NCBI RefSeq assembly: GCF_900207585.1 | Contig: NZ_OAOP01000008.1 | Span: 62,001-126,000, forward strand | Direction: 5' to 3' | Length of the DNA: 64,000 nucleotides | DNA from: Bacillus oleivorans | GTDB lineage: Bacteria; Bacillota; Bacilli; Bacillales; JC228 | Part shown: positions 1 through 6,719 of the stretch, in pieces | Layout of the letters: each line of letters opens with the position of its first letter | How positions within the stretch are numbered: the stretch's first letter is position 1 | The notes under the pieces: generated by a model | Told to the model about the DNA's origin: nothing | What the model saw: the letters and a program-made list of their open reading frames with translations, nothing else | Databases searched by the model: none | Program-made: the position numbers and the translations under genes

Positions 1-252
1 ATCACTTGAAAAGGGGTTAATTTATTTATTAATAAAACTAAGTTTTTTTTCATGTTTCTAAATCCTTTCAAGTGTAACTATATAAATAAGTTGCTTATTC
101 AGTCCTTATATATACTATAAGAAAAAAATTATTTTTTAAAGTCCTTTTCAGAAATTGATCGGTTTCGTTTGCTTACCGTTCCAGTTAAGGGAAGACATTA
201 CTAGTTATAAAAATCATAGATACAAACCAATACTATACATACACCGAGATCA
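1..252. other. Upstream region of the SASP gene, no gene seen
   Basis: AT-rich sequence without a credible reading frame or RNA gene. The only signal I see is AATACTA at 229-235. It resembles the -10 element of sigma-G-type promoters (CATACTA) and sits about 30 bases before the SASP start. No convincing -35 could be assigned. Confidence 0.4.
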
Positions 253-267
253 TTGGAGGTGAAAATC

Positions 268-465
268 ATGCCAAGAAGAAATGCTTTATTAGTACCAGGA
301 GTGGAACAATATCTCGAAAGCATTAAATATGAAATTGCACAAGAGTTTGGAGTCCAGCTAGGTTCGGATTCTGTTTCCCGTGCAAATGGATCAGTTGGTG
401 GAGAAATTACTAAGCGCCTTGTAAAACAGGCACAGGCACAATTAAATAATGACCCTAATCAATAA
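268..465 (+). CDS. Small acid-soluble spore protein, alpha/beta type
   Basis: A 65-residue DNA-binding spore protein. Proteins of this family saturate the forespore chromosome, protect it from UV, heat and oxidation, and are degraded at germination by the GPR protease. The body ([13 protein letters not shown], then [16 protein letters not shown]) carries the GPR-cleavage segment around E-I-A and the conserved GGEITKRLV block. The reading frame is open from a TTG at 253, but that codon lies inside the ribosome-binding site GGAGGTG (255-261). The ATG at 268, seven bases beyond it, is the likely start. An AATACTA box at 229-235 would fit forespore (sigma-G) transcription, which is inference. The gene is monocistronic, and an 11-bp inverted repeat follows at 518-556. 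Confidence 0.95.
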   Translation: MPRRNALLVPGVEQYLESIKYEIAQEFGVQLGSDSVSRANGSVGGEITKRLVKQAQAQLNNDPNQ

Positions 466-517
466 TATAGTATGGATATATTTGTTCAAAACGAACATTT
501 TTTAAAAACCATTCAAT

Positions 518-556
518 GAACTAGGCAGCTGCTATTAGAGCATGTCTGCCTAGTTC
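518..556 (+). terminator. Inverted repeat after the SASP gene
   Basis: GAACTAGGCAG at 518-528 is perfectly complementary to CTGCCTAGTTC at 546-556, with a 17-base loop. There is no strong T-run, so termination is plausible but not certain. Confidence 0.5.
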
Positions 557-616
557 TAGTTCTGCCTAATACTACATACCGTGAAATTTTTTTCCGTGAC
601 TGTATAAATTAATCAG

Positions 617-648
617 AAAAAAAGCCACCTATTAATGGCGGCTTTTCA
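617..648 (-). terminator. Intrinsic terminator of sigI-rsgI
   Basis: Read on the minus strand, AAAGCCGCC-ATTAAT-AGGTGGCTTT forms a hairpin followed by a run of T. It lies about 20 bases beyond the rsgI stop. Confidence 0.85.
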
Positions 649-668
649 TATGATTATTTCTCATTACT

Positions 669-1799
669 CTAATTTCCGTTATTTTCTTTATTATTTCCGT
701 TCTCTCCGGTATTTCCCCCATTCTCATTTTGGCTATTACTCCCGCTTTTCCCGTTACTTTCCCCATTTTCGTTTTTGCCATTACTTCCGCTCTCCTCGTT
801 ACTTCCCCCATTTTCATCTTGGCCATTATTTCCGTTCTCGTTATTTCCGATATTTTCTTTCTTTTTTTGATTTGCAGCATCAGATTTTTCTTTTTCCAGA
901 TCCTCTTCCTCGTTTACATCTGTGTCATTATTTGAATTTTTGTTATCCTGTCCCTTTTCTTTTTCATTTTTTTGGGAGTTAGATGGTCCAGTTTGGTCAT
1001 TTGATTTGTTAGGCTTAGACCCTTTTTCTACTTTAGAAGAGTTACCCCTCTTAACATCTTCTGACCGATCTTGATTTTTTGATTTGTCTACGTCTTTAGG
1101 TGTTTTTTCTTTATTTTTATTTGTTTCGATTGTTTTATTTTCATTTCTCGTTTCAATTAACTTACCAGTTGATATCCCAGCAGTTTTTGCCTCTTTTCGA
1201 TCTTCCTCTGTGCCTTCAAACCATTTTACTTCAACATCTTCTTTCTTAATTTCACTCTGAATATGTTCCATTTCTTCTTCTAATTCTTCTTCTTCATTTT
1301 CATTAACAAGTACAGTGGAAAGAATAACTGTTTGTTCAGAAGATAAATACCCTTCTTCTTTGCTCGTCTCGACTAATAATGCGGTTACTGTATAAAAGGG
1401 CTGGTCTTTCCAATCCGTCAGCTCAGCTAAGACATTTTTTGCATCTTTATTGAGTGGTACAATTTCGATTATTTTCAGCTCATCATCTAGCGATAACTCA
1501 AAACTTGGATTTATATCAACCGTGACATAGGCATATACCTTTTGCTCAGATAATCCAATATTAAATAGAAATGAAGCTAGCAATAAAACCATTGCGGCAG
1601 CTGCAGAAATCCAGACTTTAGAAGGAGGAGAAAAGATAAACGTTTTAGCTTTGGTTTTCATCTGGACAGAATCAATGATAATTTCTTCACCCAATCGGTA
1701 ATGGACATGATCCTTTTTACGAGTGGTTAAAAATTGACCATCGTTTGATAACACAATTAACTGCTGGTCTTGAATTTCCATAATGATTCCTTTACCCAT
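669..1799 (-). CDS. rsgI: Anti-sigma-I factor RsgI
   Basis: A 376-residue single-pass membrane protein that holds SigI inactive. Residues 1-50 match the cytoplasmic RsgI N-terminal domain (GIIMEIQDQQLIVLSNDGQF). A transmembrane helix spans about 62-84. It is followed by an extracytoplasmic domain beginning VYAYVTVDINPSFELSLDDE. The C-terminal third is Lys/Glu-rich and then a tail of Asn-Gly-Glu-Asn repeats (roughly 325-376) that is probably disordered and wall-exposed. It overlaps sigI by 8 bases, which implies translational coupling. Length is close to B. subtilis RsgI (381 residues). In that organism the pair responds to heat stress. In clostridia related RsgI proteins carry carbohydrate-binding C-termini, and none is visible here. 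Confidence 0.93.
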   Translation of the reverse strand: MGKGIIMEIQDQQLIVLSNDGQFLTTRKKDHVHYRLGEEIIIDSVQMKTKAKTFIFSPPSKVWISAAAAMVLLLASFLFNIGLSEQKVYAYVTVDINPSFELSLDDELKIIEIVPLNKDAKNVLAELTDWKDQPFYTVTALLVETSKEEGYLSSEQTVILSTVLVNENEEEELEEEMEHIQSEIKKEDVEVKWFEGTEEDRKEAKTAGISTGKLIETRNENKTIETNKNKEKTPKDVDKSKNQDRSEDVKRGNSSKVEKGSKPNKSNDQTGPSNSQKNEKEKGQDNKNSNNDTDVNEEEDLEKEKSDAANQKKKENIGNNENGNNGQDENGGSNEESGSNGKNENGESNGKSGSNSQNENGGNTGENGNNKENNGN

Positions 1800-2529
1800 C
1801 GCTCAACGCCTCCTTCATATATTCCTTTAGAAACGGGAAATCGCCGGTTAGAATTAAGGTCATTCCAATAATGTATTTCCGGTTCCTTTCAATGGTTTTA
1901 CGGCTCACACTGACTATTTTCGTCAGTTCTTTAACAGGTAACTTTTTATTTCCAAGAAACTCATCAAGGAGCCATTTATTTTGGGATAGAACCTTAGCTA
2001 CCATGATTGCATTTGCTCTTGCATCCTGGTGCTTTGGTGTTTGTTCGACTAGATCTTGAAAGGACAAATCATATTCCTGCAAGAGGTTCGAAAACGCTAA
2101 AATCTCTATCCTTCTTTGCTTCGATTCATTTTGTTTCTCGTATTCTTTTATAGAAATAGACGATAGAATAGAAGACTGTGATTGTTCTTCTTCTGATTCG
2201 TCATCATCCATGCTAATCATCGGGATCTTATTTTGCTTTCGAATATAATCGATTACTCTGCGCTGTATAATGACATTGGCAAAGGGCAGAAATGAAGAAC
2301 CTTTTTCAACTGTATATTGATCAATCGCGTGATTAAAGGCGATGAGACCAATGCTGAATTCGTCATCAGATTCCGTTACATAACGCTTGCACACTTTTGA
2401 AACCGCTTTCTTAATAAAAGGCTGATAAGTTTCTAACAACTCGTCTCTTAAATGTTCTTCGCCGTTTTGTATGGAGTCTACGATTTCCTCTATTTTTATA
2501 CTTTTTCGTTTCGTAAACAATTTCAGCAT
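1792..2529 (-). CDS. sigI: RNA polymerase sigma factor SigI
   Basis: A 245-residue sigma factor of the SigI group. The N-terminal half has a region-2-like segment (DEFSIGLIAFNHAIDQY, then FANVIIQRRVIDYIRKQ). The C-terminus ends in a helix-turn-helix (KELTKIVSVSRKTIERNRKY) that takes the place of region 4. GAGGTGAG precedes the ATG at a normal distance. It is the first gene of the sigI-rsgI operon. A TATAAT-like -10 lies about 25 bases upstream on the minus strand, without a convincing -35. SigI operons are often autoregulated, but no SigI promoter could be assigned with confidence. The identification is strong because of the coupled rsgI. Confidence 0.93.
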   Translation of the reverse strand: MLKLFTKRKSIKIEEIVDSIQNGEEHLRDELLETYQPFIKKAVSKVCKRYVTESDDEFSIGLIAFNHAIDQYTVEKGSSFLPFANVIIQRRVIDYIRKQNKIPMISMDDDESEEEQSQSSILSSISIKEYEKQNESKQRRIEILAFSNLLQEYDLSFQDLVEQTPKHQDARANAIMVAKVLSQNKWLLDEFLGNKKLPVKELTKIVSVSRKTIERNRKYIIGMTLILTGDFPFLKEYMKEALSDG

Positions 2530-2632
2530 TCATCTCACCTCAAGTCCAAGTCATTATATCATATTTCTGCTTTTAGATATGATACTTGGGTGAGTCATAA
2601 TCGAACCAACATTTCATCACCTGACTGAGAAG

Positions 2633-2682
2633 GTTGCTCTCATTAGGGTCAGCCCTAATCAGGACTGACCCTAAGAGGCAAC
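2633..2682 (-). terminator. Long hairpin between the DUF5667-type gene and sigI
   Basis: An imperfect stem of about 20 bp: GTTGC..CTTAGGGTCAG pairs with CTGACCCTAATGAG..GCAAC. It lies 15 bases beyond the stop of the upstream minus-strand gene. The T-run is missing, so it could terminate inefficiently or act as an RNA-stability or read-through element before sigI. Confidence 0.5.
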
Positions 2683-2697
2683 TTAAGATTTTATGCT

Positions 2698-3822
2698 TTA
2701 GTTATTAGGTCCTTTTCCTTGGCCATTACCTTTAGCGTTACCTTGTCCTTGGCCATTTCCTTGTCCATTACCATTTGATTTACCATTTTCTTTACCTTGC
2801 TTTTGTTCTTCTTTCTTTTCTTGTTTAGCTTCTTCTTTAGCAGCTTTCTTTTCTTCTTTAGCTGCTTGTTTCTCTTCTTTTGCTTCTTTTACAACTGGTA
2901 ATTCATCTTCTTCTTCAACAACTGTTTCTTCTGTTGTCTCTTCTTCTACAATAGTTTCTGTATCTTCAGATGTTTCTTCATTATTTTCTTCTGTTGCTTC
3001 TTCAGTTACGTTTGTATCCTCGGCTGTTTCTTCAGTATTTGCCGTTTCTTCTTCAGCTTCTTCTTCCTCAACAAGTTCAACTTCTATTCCAAGCTTTTCA
3101 AGCTTCTTAAGAATTTTTGCATAGGATTTTTCAATATTTCTTTCAAGAGCTGCACGGGCTACTGGGTTTTTCACTTTTTCAAGTGCATGTGAAAGTGCTA
3201 TAATATTTTGCGTCTTAATATCGTCAAGAGTAACTTGTAGTACTTTATCTTCTGAAGTTTCTTCAGATTCTTCCTCTGTTGCTTCTTCAGTGCCTTCTTC
3301 TTCTGTTACATCATCGTCAGCAGCCTCTTCTTCTGTACCTTCTGTATCATCGGAAGCTTCTTCAGTACCTTCAGTACCTTCTTCTTCGGCACCTTCAGTT
3401 TCTTCGTTGTTTTCTTGCTCTTCAGCGTTTTCATCTGTCTCATCTTCATTAGCAGCATCTTCTTCAGATTGAGACATATATTCTAAAGCATCATTTAACG
3501 TTTCTAAAGCCAATTCTTCTTCGCCAGCATTAAATAATTCTTCAGCCTCGGCAATTTTTTCTGAAGCGTATTCAGCATACTTTTGAACTTTTTCTTGGTC
3601 ATCGAATGTTAGTAAAAGCGAAATATTTTCAAAAAATGAGTCCAGAAAATAGAAGAAATTATCTGGAGTTAATCCAGGGTCAACTGTAGTTACCTGATCT
3701 TCCTGATTTACTTCATTGAGTGATACAGTTTCTTCATTTGCTAAAGCAGCTGAGCTAGAAAAAATTAATGTTCCTGCAACCATTGCAGCAGAAGTTTGCT
3801 TGAAATATTTCTTCCAATCCAT
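2698..3822 (-). CDS. Secreted Glu-rich DUF5667-type protein
   Basis: A 374-residue protein with an N-terminal signal peptide (hydrophobic AAMVAGTLIFSSSAALA, cleavage near residue 28). The adjoining domain, DPGLTPDNFFYFLDSFFENI..KYAEYASEKIAEAEEL, matches the DUF5667 type. A very long acidic segment of Glu/Thr/Asp repeats follows. A second helical segment (KNPVARAALERNIEKSYAKILKKL) comes next. The C-terminus is Lys/Glu-rich with Gly-Asn-Gln repeats. The frame is open from GTG at 3831, but that codon lies in the ribosome-binding site GAGGTG, so the ATG at 3822 is preferred. Function is unknown. Composition suggests a surface-exposed or wall-associated protein. It is transcribed toward sigI but separated from it by a hairpin. 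Confidence 0.75.
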   Translation of the reverse strand: MDWKKYFKQTSAAMVAGTLIFSSSAALANEETVSLNEVNQEDQVTTVDPGLTPDNFFYFLDSFFENISLLLTFDDQEKVQKYAEYASEKIAEAEELFNAGEEELALETLNDALEYMSQSEEDAANEDETDENAEEQENNEETEGAEEEGTEGTEEASDDTEGTEEEAADDDVTEEEGTEEATEEESEETSEDKVLQVTLDDIKTQNIIALSHALEKVKNPVARAALERNIEKSYAKILKKLEKLGIEVELVEEEEAEEETANTEETAEDTNVTEEATEENNEETSEDTETIVEEETTEETVVEEEDELPVVKEAKEEKQAAKEEKKAAKEEAKQEKKEEQKQGKENGKSNGNGQGNGQGQGNAKGNGQGKGPNN

Positions 3823-3957
3823 CTTCGTCACCTCGTGTGATTATTTATGTAGCGATCGCTTTCACTTACATATTTCGGATGGATTCAAGCCTTTGTGACG
3901 CTGTCCATTAAAAAATGACAAAAATATACCGAAATACCTATTAAAAATACGCGTAAT

Positions 3958-4002
3958 CGTAAAAAAAAAGACAAAACTTCACAGTGAAGCTTGTCTTTTT
4001 AC
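3958..4002 (-). terminator. Intrinsic terminator behind the TerC remnant
   Basis: On the minus strand AAAAAGACAAGCTTCAC/GTGAAGTTTTGTCTTTTT forms a strong hairpin with a T-run. It begins 14 bases past the stop of the decayed TerC-family reading frame and is probably that gene's original terminator. Confidence 0.8.
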
Positions 4003-4015
4003 CCATATAGCAAAT

Positions 4016-4260
4016 TTATCCAATACTCTCGTGTTTAGCAAACGCAATGTCGGCTAACACTGTTTTTTGGATTTTTCACATTATTGATGATTTCATTTTT
4101 GATCAATGTATAGCAAATTCTAGCCTTAGGGGCCAAGTATTTACTGTAAAATGCTTGGCCATCACTGCTATAACGACCACATTATCTGCAGCTAATATCC
4201 CTTCTAATCCAGCCAGAACAAGTAAGACCTAACCATATTCCAGCCAAATCGCTGTTTCCT
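4016..4260 (-). pseudogene. Remnant of a TerC/YkoY-family membrane protein gene
   Basis: Translating the minus strand gives two stretches typical of TerC-family proteins. From 4252 it reads AIWLEYG, then a TAG stop (4229-4231), then VLLVLAGLEGILAADNVVVI and AVMAKH. This is the usual N-terminal helix with its Glu and Asp-Asn metal-site motif. The TAG replaces the Trp normally following EYG. Further on, KTVLADIAFAKHESIG (to the stop at 4016) matches the central TDIAFAVDSI motif. The roughly 100 residues expected between the two are gone, and in-frame stops interrupt the rest. The family members are thought to export metal ions such as manganese. The copy is clearly non-functional. The assignment rests on recalled family motifs. 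Confidence 0.75.
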
Positions 4261-4333
4261 TCTGCTCGCTACCCGGTTGCGTTGACAACTGTGATGTACA
4301 GTTATATGCAACACGGTAAATTTAGCAAAGGAC

Positions 4334-4807
4334 TTATGCGTGAGGATTCTCTTTCCATTTCAATAAAATGGTCCGAATGAGAAAACCTACCGCTAAACCA
4401 GGGATCACTGACAGCATGGGAAAAAAGATAGGGCCAATAAATAGGCCAAACCACTCAACCCGAATCGAATACATAAGGCCTACTGTAACAAAATATGCAC
4501 TAAACGCAAATGGTAAGTAAGAATATTTTTCATCCTTGGGCATTGCACTTCGGTAAGCATCCCACATCGCAAAGAAATAAAGACAAGGATAGAACATCAG
4601 CCAACCGTAATCAATTACTTCAGCCGCTGCCCGTGTTTCACCAAGGAAACTAAGTCTTATCGCTTCATTAAAATTACTTTGAACATTCGTTACAAACTCT
4701 AAAAGTACGAATAGCGCTCCTTTTAAAAATTGACCCCCTAACAACTGGGCAAAGCCAGGGAGAGCGACACTCCAAAGGACTGCTTCAAGCTTATCCAGGT
4801 GTTTCAT
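4334..4807 (-). CDS. Small multi-pass membrane protein, unknown function
   Basis: A 157-residue hydrophobic protein with about four predicted membrane segments (VLWSVALPGFAQLLGG; FLKGALFVLLEFVT; LMFYPCLYFFAMWDA; and two near the C-terminus ending in GLAVGFLIRTILL). The GFAQLLGG..LKGALF start and the MFYPCLYFFAMWDAYR stretch recall an uncharacterised Bacillus family. I do not recognise a named function. The ATG has no good ribosome-binding site upstream (TATGTAAAAA), so expression or the exact start is uncertain. It lies between a decayed gene and a repeat array. Confidence 0.65.
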   Translation of the reverse strand: MKHLDKLEAVLWSVALPGFAQLLGGQFLKGALFVLLEFVTNVQSNFNEAIRLSFLGETRAAAEVIDYGWLMFYPCLYFFAMWDAYRSAMPKDEKYSYLPFAFSAYFVTVGLMYSIRVEWFGLFIGPIFFPMLSVIPGLAVGFLIRTILLKWKENPHA

Positions 4808-5101
4808 TTTTTACATATAACGGAATCAAAAATTTTTGGTAACTCAATAATCTAATAGACCAGTCCATCGTGTCTTCTCCTTATCCATGAGGGTCTTTAC
4901 TCTGACTATATTGTTTACTTACTTGATTGGAAATATGTTTACAAAAACGATGTTTAGCATAAAGATAAAAATTTTTACCCTGTTTCAGCTTGCTGAAAAA
5001 AGATATGATTGTGAAAAACAATACAATTGTCTAGAAAAATTACGGTTTGGGGCTTATCAGGTTTTTAACGGACTCTGGATTTGTGACACAAAACGGTGGT
5101 T

Positions 5102-5778
5102 TTTGAAATTAACGGACACTGGTTCCGCTATTTGCCGCAAAAACGGTGATTACTGAAATTAACGGACACTGGTTCCGTTATATTCCCGCAAAAACGGTGA
5201 TTTCGGAAATTAACGGACACTGGTTCCGTTATATTGCCGAATTCCGCCAATTTTTTGATGATTTTCGTTCAATAACGGATCCTATGTCCTCTAGCATCAC
5301 CGACACACGGTTTTTTATGGGAATAACGGATCCTATGTCCGCTTAGACTAGGGGTTAGTGCTGATCCGGTTTTTTACGGACACTGGTTCCGCTATTTGCC
5401 GCAAAAACGGTGATTTCGGAAATTAACGGACACTGGTTCCGTTATATTGCCGAATTCCGCCAATTTTTTGATGATTTTTGCTCAATAACGGATCCTATGT
5501 CCTTTAGCATCACCAATACACGTTTTTTTATGGGAATAACGGATCCTATGTCCGCTAACACTTGGGGTTAGTGCTGATCCGGTTTTTTACGGACACTGGT
5601 TCCGCTATTTGCCGCAAAAACGGTGATTTCGGAAATTAAAGGACACTGGTTCCGTTATATTGCCGAATTCCGCCAATTTTTTGATGATTTTTGCTCAATA
5701 ACGGATCCTATGTCCTTTAGCATCACCAATACACGGTTTTTTATGGGAATAACGGATCCTATGTCCGCTTAGATGAAA
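5102..5778. repeat. Array of three palindromic repeat units (locus 1)
   Basis: Three consecutive units of about 213 bp. Each has two direct arms GGACACTGGTTCCGTTAT (or a close variant) followed by two inverted arms AATAACGGATCCTATGTCC. Direct arms start at 5114, 5164, 5215, 5378, 5428, 5591 and 5641. Inverted arms start at 5271, 5322, 5484, 5535, 5697 and 5748. Spacing within every unit is 50, 56 and 51 bp. The first unit has one extra 50-bp direct subunit. The core of a unit (first direct to last inverted arm) is 176 bp and could fold into one long imperfect hairpin on either strand. The region from 4808 to 5101 holds no convincing gene. A diverged single unit recurs at 46601-46776. Confidence 0.93.
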
Positions 5779-5831
5779 AAAGTTAAGGGGTACTTTGATA
5801 AACTTGTGGAACTAACATAGGGGATACTCGA

Positions 5832-6476
5832 TTATCTGAGCATATAGGTCCTTGCTCGCTCTTTTCCATTAGCAACAGTTAGTATTTGTAGATCAACTAA
5901 TTTATGCAAAATACGTCTAGTATGACGGTCGCTCGTTCTAAGATGATTCGCTAACTCAAGAGGAGCAAAAGGACGAAGCATACGTCGGGCATATCGCACT
6001 GACTCTGCTTCGGTCCAAGTTAATTGAGAGGATACATCCATTGAGACAAATTTACCTATGAAAGACAGAATAAGTTGCTGACATCTCTTGGGTTCATCGA
6101 TAATGGATAAATAGGCCACAGGTAAGAAGGTCCATCCATCCAGTGCCAGCAAAGAGTGGCGCCAGCATAAATCCTTAAATCTTCTTACATCAAGATCTCT
6201 AGCATGGGGACCATACCCTTGAATTTCGATTCCCCCTTTCGCTCCTTTTGGCATATAGGCAAGATCTAGATAGCGGTAGCCATTGTTAAAATCTCGCACT
6301 TCCCATTCGGGATACAGATAATCAAAATTTCCTACAGCTGGAAACCAGACCAGGCGAAGGAATTCATAAGTCCCGTGACCCAATCCTTTTTCGAGAATTT
6401 CACGCCTTCTGTGATTTTTCTCGTTTGAAATATTTTCTTGGAGCCACCCTTCCAACTTTTCCTCAAATTTCAGCAT
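5832..6476 (-). CDS. Nuclease-fold plus winged-helix protein, unknown function
   Basis: A 214-residue protein. The central part (RYLDLAYMPKGAKGGIEIQG..ARDLDVRRFKDL) has the strand-turn-strand layout of restriction-endonuclease-like proteins of the DUF559/Vsr kind. However, the position that usually carries Glu-x-Lys reads Glu-Ile-Gln, so catalysis is doubtful. The C-terminal 60 residues (APLELANHLRTSDRHTRRIL..HKLVDLQILT) form a winged helix-turn-helix, so a DNA-binding or regulatory role is likely. The frame is open from GTG at 6485, but the ATG at 6476, eight bases after GGAG, is preferred. An imperfect inverted repeat lies upstream at 6521-6567. It borders the repeat array, and no operon partner is seen. 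Confidence 0.7.
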   Translation of the reverse strand: MLKFEEKLEGWLQENISNEKNHRRREILEKGLGHGTYEFLRLVWFPAVGNFDYLYPEWEVRDFNNGYRYLDLAYMPKGAKGGIEIQGYGPHARDLDVRRFKDLCWRHSLLALDGWTFLPVAYLSIIDEPKRCQQLILSFIGKFVSMDVSSQLTWTEAESVRYARRMLRPFAPLELANHLRTSDRHTRRILHKLVDLQILTVANGKERARTYMLR

Positions 6477-6520
6477 TAGCAACACTCCTTTTTTCTTTAT
6501 AAGTTAGCCAAATTAAAATA

Positions 6521-6567
6521 CCGCTTCAATACAAACACCTAATCAAAGGTTAAACGTATCAAAGCGG
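6521..6567. promoter_or_regulatory. Imperfect inverted repeat upstream of the winged-helix gene
   Basis: CCGCTTCAATAC (6521-6532) matches the complement of GTATCAAAGCGG (about 6556-6567) at 10 of 12 positions. It sits 45-90 bases upstream of the minus-strand start. It could be an operator or a leader hairpin, and there is no direct evidence for either. Confidence 0.35.
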
Positions 6568-6650
6568 CAATTATATGACTGACTTAACTAGTATTAGTTT
6601 AGCACTAGAGAGACAGTTATCAAAGTTTAAAATTTATGATTCATTTTGTA

Positions 6651-6682
6651 AAAAAAGCTAGCCAATCCTGACTAGCTTTTTC
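6651..6682 (-). terminator. Intrinsic terminator of the RND exporter gene
   Basis: AAAAAGCTAG-N10-CTAGCTTTTT: a 10-bp stem with A and T flanks, about 40 bases past the stop. Confidence 0.85.
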
Positions 6683-6719
6683 ATCATCTCTTACAACATT
6701 CCAACGAGTAATCTACTAA

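Noticed and set aside
635-982. Plus-strand Phe/Tyr/Ser-rich frame opposite rsgI
   Set aside because: Shadow of the rsgI Asn-Gly-Glu repeats on the other strand.
3290-3472. Plus-strand Ser/Val-rich frame opposite the DUF5667-type gene
   Set aside because: Mirror of the Glu/Thr-rich repeats of the real minus-strand gene; no ribosome-binding site.
3941-4333. Possible yybP-ykoY manganese riboswitch upstream of the TerC remnant
   Set aside because: The sequence before the remnant shows no recognisable conserved aptamer blocks.
4887-5156. 89-codon plus-strand frame upstream of and running into the repeat array
   Set aside because: No ribosome-binding site, low-complexity Phe/Lys/Ile composition, and the last third lies in the repeat.
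5146-5346. Reading frame across the repeat array translating to repeated TEINGHWFRYI-type segments
   Set aside because: It is a translation of the palindromic repeat in one frame, has no ribosome-binding site, and its repetition follows the DNA repeat exactly.
5102-5778. CRISPR array
   Set aside because: Unit length is about 213 bp with internal inverted arms and near-identical spacers; no cas genes are present.
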